Source: Bacteroidaceae bacterium
GTDB lineage: Bacteria; Bacteroidota; Bacteroidia; Bacteroidales; Bacteroidaceae
Direction: 5' to 3'
Assembly: GCA_017466965.1 (NCBI GenBank)
Contig: JAFTTD010000018.1
Coordinates: 1-9,428 of the forward strand
DNA: 9,428 bases
Part shown: piece by piece, positions 6,249-9,428 of the stretch
How the letters are laid out: each line of letters starts with the position of its first letter
Numbering within the stretch: the first letter of the stretch is position 1
Notes under the pieces: model-generated
Seen by the model: the letters and a program-made list of their open reading frames with translations, nothing else
Databases searched by the model: none
Told to the model about the DNA's origin: nothing
Made by a program: the position numbers and the translations under genes

Positions 6249-7051
6249 TTAATCAATCTGTTTTTGTTTTGTGTCTTCTTGTTGGTACGATAGTTGATTA
6301 CAAGAAGCAGTGCAAGAATAGACAAGAATATGATAGCTGACAACGGACGCAGTTCTGGTGTGAGACCGCCTTTGCGTGCATCAGCATAGATGAATGTAGA
6401 GAGTGTGTCTATACCGCTGCTGCCTTTAGTAAACAGTGTCACAGCAAAATCGTCTATTGAGAGAGTTATTGACAGTATGAATCCGCTTATCATGCCCGGC
6501 AGAAGCTCTGGGAAGAGTACTTTTCGCAGAGCGTAGAACGGAGTTGCGCCTAAATCAAGAGCAGCTTCGTATATGTTCGGATTCATTTTCATCAGTCTTG
6601 GCATTACGCTGAGCACCACGTAAGGCGTGCAGAACGCTATATGCGCACAAATGATGGATGTCATACCTCTGCTTAGTCCGAAGAACACGAACAGCAGGAA
6701 TATGGATATACCTGTGATGATGTCCGGGTTTATCATCGGAATGCTGTTGATGAAATTTATTATTCGTCTTTCCCTTTGGCGCATATTGTATATGCCTATG
6801 GCTGCTATTGTCCCCAGAATGGTAGAAATGACAGCTGCCACAAGTGCAATGATAAGAGTGTTGAGAATAGCGTTATTTAGCGCATACCCTGCATCACCGG
6901 TGAAGAGTGAGGTATAAAGCTTGGTTGAAAATCCCGACCATGTGCCCAAAACCTTTGCTTCCGTAAAGCTGAATATGACGATAATGAGTATCGGAGCATA
7001 AAGAATGGCGAGAATAAACCATAGGTATGCCTGTGCCAAAAATTTTTTCAT
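6245..7051 (-). CDS. potC: Polyamine ABC transporter permease PotC
   Basis: This is one of the two inner-membrane subunits that form the polyamine channel with PotB. It has 268 residues, close to E. coli PotC, with about six hydrophobic helices (roughly 8-30, 60-88, 110-127, 132-150, 184-205 and 236-253). The cytoplasmic EAA loop that docks on the ATPase is clear: YEAALDLGA from 161, with the conserved G168, running to LFPELLP. The flanking RLMKMNPNIYEAA and ILSITLSIDDFAVTLF segments match PotC rather than PotB. Start and stop each overlap a neighbour by 4 bases (ATGA with potB upstream and potD downstream), which points to coupled translation. There is no oddity in the reading frame. Confidence 0.95.
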   Translation of the reverse strand: MKKFLAQAYLWFILAILYAPILIIVIFSFTEAKVLGTWSGFSTKLYTSLFTGDAGYALNNAILNTLIIALVAAVISTILGTIAAIGIYNMRQRERRIINFINSIPMINPDIITGISIFLLFVFFGLSRGMTSIICAHIAFCTPYVVLSVMPRLMKMNPNIYEAALDLGATPFYALRKVLFPELLPGMISGFILSITLSIDDFAVTLFTKGSSGIDTLSTFIYADARKGGLTPELRPLSAIIFLSILALLLVINYRTNKKTQNKNRLIK

Positions 7052-7839
7052 AACAGACCTCCTTTCTCGTTTGTGTCGTCGTCAGAGCCGAAGAAGCTTG
7101 TCAGACCAATGATAATGAGCATTATGATTGACAGGGCAGCACCATAGTTGAGCAATCCTGCATTGATGTTCTCTTGAATAGTTGTTCCGAAAAGTTTTAT
7201 GTTGTTCATCGTCAGCAATTCAGCCACAGCGAAAGTTGATATTGTAGGCATGAAAACCATTACAATACCGCTATATACACCAGGCAGTGACAATGGCATT
7301 ATCACGTCTGTAAACACATGGTAGCGGTTGGCTCCAAGGTCCTGCGAAGCTTCTATCAGAGATTTGTCCATCTTCTGCATAGTGTTGTATATAGGGTAAA
7401 TCATGAATGGCAGGAAGTTATATACCATACCGAATATGAGTGCGCCCTCTCCAAGAGGCAGCTGCATGAAGTCAAACAGTGCGACAGTTGCAAGTGTGCG
7501 CAGCAGAATGTTTATCCACATAGGCAGGATGAACAGCATAGCCATAACTTTAGGCGTTCCAAATTCAGCTGTAGCCATGAAGTATGCGGCAGGATAACCA
7601 ATTAGAATGCAGATGAGCTTTGTCATCATTGCAATTCCTATTGAATAGACAAAAGTGTTGATGGTGTCGTATGATGTTATGAACTTCTCGAAGTTATAAA
7701 ACGAAAGGCTCCCGTCATTGTCAAGAAAGGAGTAGTAGCCAACCAGCAACAATGGCATGACTACGAATATAGCCATAAAGATGATATATGGTATAGCCCA
7801 ATTGCTGCGCTTTCCCATAAAAGCCTTTATCTTGTTCAT
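7048..7839 (-). CDS. potB: Polyamine ABC transporter permease PotB
   Basis: This is the second inner-membrane channel subunit, partner of PotC. It has 263 residues with six predicted membrane segments (about 14-38, 62-88, 98-122, 132-152, 184-208 and 233-250). The EAA loop runs from E163 (EASQDLGANRYHVF) to IMPLSLPG, giving the expected ATPase-docking helix. The order after the ATPase gene and before potC agrees with the PotA-B-C-D layout. It begins 28 bases after the potA stop, and its TGA overlaps the potC ATG. The C-terminus ends in a short acidic, polar tail (GSDDDTNEKGG). PotB versus PotH-type naming rests on gene order and similarity recalled from the family. Confidence 0.94.
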   Translation of the reverse strand: MNKIKAFMGKRSNWAIPYIIFMAIFVVMPLLLVGYYSFLDNDGSLSFYNFEKFITSYDTINTFVYSIGIAMMTKLICILIGYPAAYFMATAEFGTPKVMAMLFILPMWINILLRTLATVALFDFMQLPLGEGALIFGMVYNFLPFMIYPIYNTMQKMDKSLIEASQDLGANRYHVFTDVIMPLSLPGVYSGIVMVFMPTISTFAVAELLTMNNIKLFGTTIQENINAGLLNYGAALSIIMLIIIGLTSFFGSDDDTNEKGGLL

Positions 7840-7867
7840 TTTATGATAAATGTATTAGGGAAAAGTG

Positions 7868-9250
7868 TTAAGAGATTCTTTTGATTTTCAGGTCGGCAGG
7901 CTTGATGTTGAATCCCACATCGTCATAATCCTCCCACACGTCATTTGTGTTGACATGGAATTTGCGGCCGTCTGCACTTTTGAGGGTGATGTGGTAATGG
8001 TTTCCCTTGTATAGAATGAACTGAATCTGAGCTTTCCCCATGCCGTCTTCAGGGTTGTCAGTAAGTTCCACATTGTCGAAGTCAAATTCCACCATTACTT
8101 TGTCGCCTTTTGAGAGTCCTGTTTCTTCACATTCAAACTCGGTGCCGAACAGCTCCACATGGCATGAGTCTATCATCTCGCATTCCACAGAGTTGCACAG
8201 ATACTGCGACTTCATGACGTGAAGGTCCTCAGGCTTTACAAGCATGCCAACTTCTGTGCCAGCCTCGAAAGCATTGTAGTCATGCACCTGGATTTCATAT
8301 CCGTCATGCGTGTCAACGAACATTTCGTAATGCACTCCCTTGAATATGCAAGAGCTTACTTTTCCTCGCCACATGCCGGCATCAGGCTTCTTCAGCATAT
8401 ATACGTCCTCAGGGCGAATCACAACATCCACCTTTTCGTTAGGCTCGAAACCTTTGTCAACACACTCGGCCTTCAGTCCCATGATTTCTACTTCATAGTC
8501 CTTAATCATTTTACCGTTGAGTATGTTGCTCTCGCCTATGAAGTCTGCAACGAACGGGTTTGCAGGCTCGTTGTAGATGTCAGTAGGAGTGCCAATCTGC
8601 TGAATGACACCGTCGTTCATGACAATGATGGTGTCGCTCAGGGTGAGAGCCTCTTCCTGGTCGTGAGTAATATAAATGAATGTGATACCCAGCTTTTTGT
8701 GCATCTGCTTCAGCTCAAGCTGCATGTCCTTGCGCATCTTGTGGTCGAGAGCAGACAGCGGCTCGTCAAGCAAAAGAACCTCAGGCTTGTTGACAATGGC
8801 ACGAGCTATCGCCACACGTTGCTGCTGGCCTCCAGACAGACTGTTGACATCGCGCTCCTCATAGTCTGCCATGCCCACCATTCTCAAAGCATGAATGACA
8901 CGGCGGTCCATCTCGCTTTCCTTGATTTTCTTAAGCTTCAATCCGAAAGCGATATTTTCATAAACATTAAGGTGTGGGAATAAGGCGTATCGTTGGAATA
9001 CGGTGTTCATGGGTCGCTGATATGGCTGCATCGTGGTTATATCCTTGCCGTTCATAAGGATCTTGCCACTCGTCGGCGTTTCAAAGCCGGCCAATATGCG
9101 CATCATAGTAGTCTTTCCACAACCCGAAGGACCGAGAATAGTAACAAATTCTCCGCGCTTCACATTCAAATTCACGTCGTTGAGCACTGTTTTGTCGCCA
9201 AATTGTTTTGTGATGTGCTCTGCCTGGATAATGTAGTCCAGTTCTTTCAT
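7868..9250 (-). CDS. potA: Polyamine ABC transporter ATPase PotA with doubled regulatory domain
   Basis: This is the cytoplasmic ATPase that powers PotBC. The ABC domain is complete: Walker [10 protein letters not shown] (40-48), Q-loop Q86 in [11 protein letters not shown], signature LSGGQ (138-142), Walker B LLLDEP (159-164), D-loop SALD (166-169) and switch H196. The segment [27 protein letters not shown] (217-242) is typical of the PotA/MalK group. At 460 residues it is about 80 longer than E. coli PotA. The extra length is a second copy of the C-terminal TOBE-type regulatory domain: residues 242-347 and 353-458 align without gaps at a constant offset of 111. About 30 of 106 positions are identical by hand count, including KGxHY, DG, VG and KPxDL. 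It is the first gene of the operon. The ATG is preceded by A-rich sequence (CAGAAAGAA) with no clear Shine-Dalgarno site. Confidence 0.96.
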   Translation of the reverse strand: MKELDYIIQAEHITKQFGDKTVLNDVNLNVKRGEFVTILGPSGCGKTTMMRILAGFETPTSGKILMNGKDITTMQPYQRPMNTVFQRYALFPHLNVYENIAFGLKLKKIKESEMDRRVIHALRMVGMADYEERDVNSLSGGQQQRVAIARAIVNKPEVLLLDEPLSALDHKMRKDMQLELKQMHKKLGITFIYITHDQEEALTLSDTIIVMNDGVIQQIGTPTDIYNEPANPFVADFIGESNILNGKMIKDYEVEIMGLKAECVDKGFEPNEKVDVVIRPEDVYMLKKPDAGMWRGKVSSCIFKGVHYEMFVDTHDGYEIQVHDYNAFEAGTEVGMLVKPEDLHVMKSQYLCNSVECEMIDSCHVELFGTEFECEETGLSKGDKVMVEFDFDNVELTDNPEDGMGKAQIQFILYKGNHYHITLKSADGRKFHVNTNDVWEDYDDVGFNIKPADLKIKRIS

Positions 9251-9428
9251 TTCTTTCTGAAAAGTGTAAAATTAAAAATGAATAAAATAATATAGCGTAT
9301 GAATGCTGAATGCTTGTGCTTATTTCTGATTCTCAGCGTTTTAGCAACGTCTTGCTCCGCTCGCTTTGTCTCTTCTGCACAAAAAGTATGCAATATTCGT
9401 GAAAAATGTTGAATTCTGCAAACAAAAA
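9251..9428. other. Upstream region of the pot operon
   Basis: This holds the leader and presumably the promoter of potA. On the minus strand TACTTTTTG (9380-9388) resembles the Bacteroidetes -7 box TAnnTTTG with one extra T; I find no TTG at the right distance, so the promoter call is weak. A 7-base direct repeat GAATGCT GAATGCT lies at 9301-9314. A minus-strand frame is open from the right edge for 31 codons to a TGA at 9333-9335 and could be the tail of an upstream gene, but nothing in it is recognisable. No riboswitch-like or convincing hairpin structure was found by eye. Confidence 0.3.

Noticed and set aside
7888..8085. 65-codon minus-strand frame within the end of potA
   Set aside because: An alternate frame inside the second PotA regulatory repeat, which is clearly coding in the potA frame.
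8219..8983. 254-codon open frame on the plus strand opposite potA
   Set aside because: It lies wholly antisense to a conserved ABC ATPase, its translation shows no recognisable domain, and its composition mirrors the potA codons. It is a reverse-strand shadow.

Overview
The window looks like a Bacteroidales chromosome (Bacteroides/Prevotella-type). This is inferred from moderate-to-low GC, weak or absent Shine-Dalgarno sites before the genes, upstream boxes close to the Bacteroidetes TTG-N18..21-TAnnTTTG promoter pattern, and protein features: a DnaE with a long lysine-rich insert in its PHP domain, and a thioredoxin gene directly after dnaE. The species cannot be fixed from the sequence alone. 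All convincing genes lie on the minus strand, so transcription runs from high to low coordinates.

Right part (about 9250 down to 4884): a complete polyamine ABC importer operon, potA-potB-potC-potD. PotA is the ATPase, PotB and PotC are the two membrane subunits, and PotD is the periplasmic binding protein. potA and potB are 28 bases apart; potB/potC and potC/potD overlap by 4 bases, so the genes are probably translationally coupled. Two proteins depart from the E. coli plan. PotA carries its C-terminal regulatory (TOBE-type) domain twice in tandem. PotD has an added C-terminal transmembrane helix with a very basic tail, so it is probably membrane-anchored rather than free.

Middle (4473-4883): about 410 bases without a gene. 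It holds a ten-unit 8-bp-period array just after the potD stop, which reads AAGGAGTT on the mRNA strand. It also holds a second 8-bp-period array, a strong 13-bp hairpin, and a likely dnaE promoter with two short inverted repeats.

Left part (4472 down to 204): dnaE, the replicative DNA polymerase III alpha subunit, followed by trxA, thioredoxin. dnaE is broken by a +1 frameshift in an AG-repeat tract, immediately before the catalytic PDIDFDF motif. Removing one base restores an uninterrupted 1283-residue protein. Because the gene is essential, a sequencing or assembly error is the most likely cause, with recoding as the interesting alternative. trxA appears to have its own promoter overlapping the dnaE end. 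The leftmost 203 bases hold two hairpins whose T-runs face the plus strand.

I see no CRISPR, tRNA, rRNA, insertion sequence or phage gene. This is mainly housekeeping DNA. The points worth attention are the dnaE frameshift, the doubled PotA regulatory domain, the tail-anchored PotD and the SD-like repeat array.
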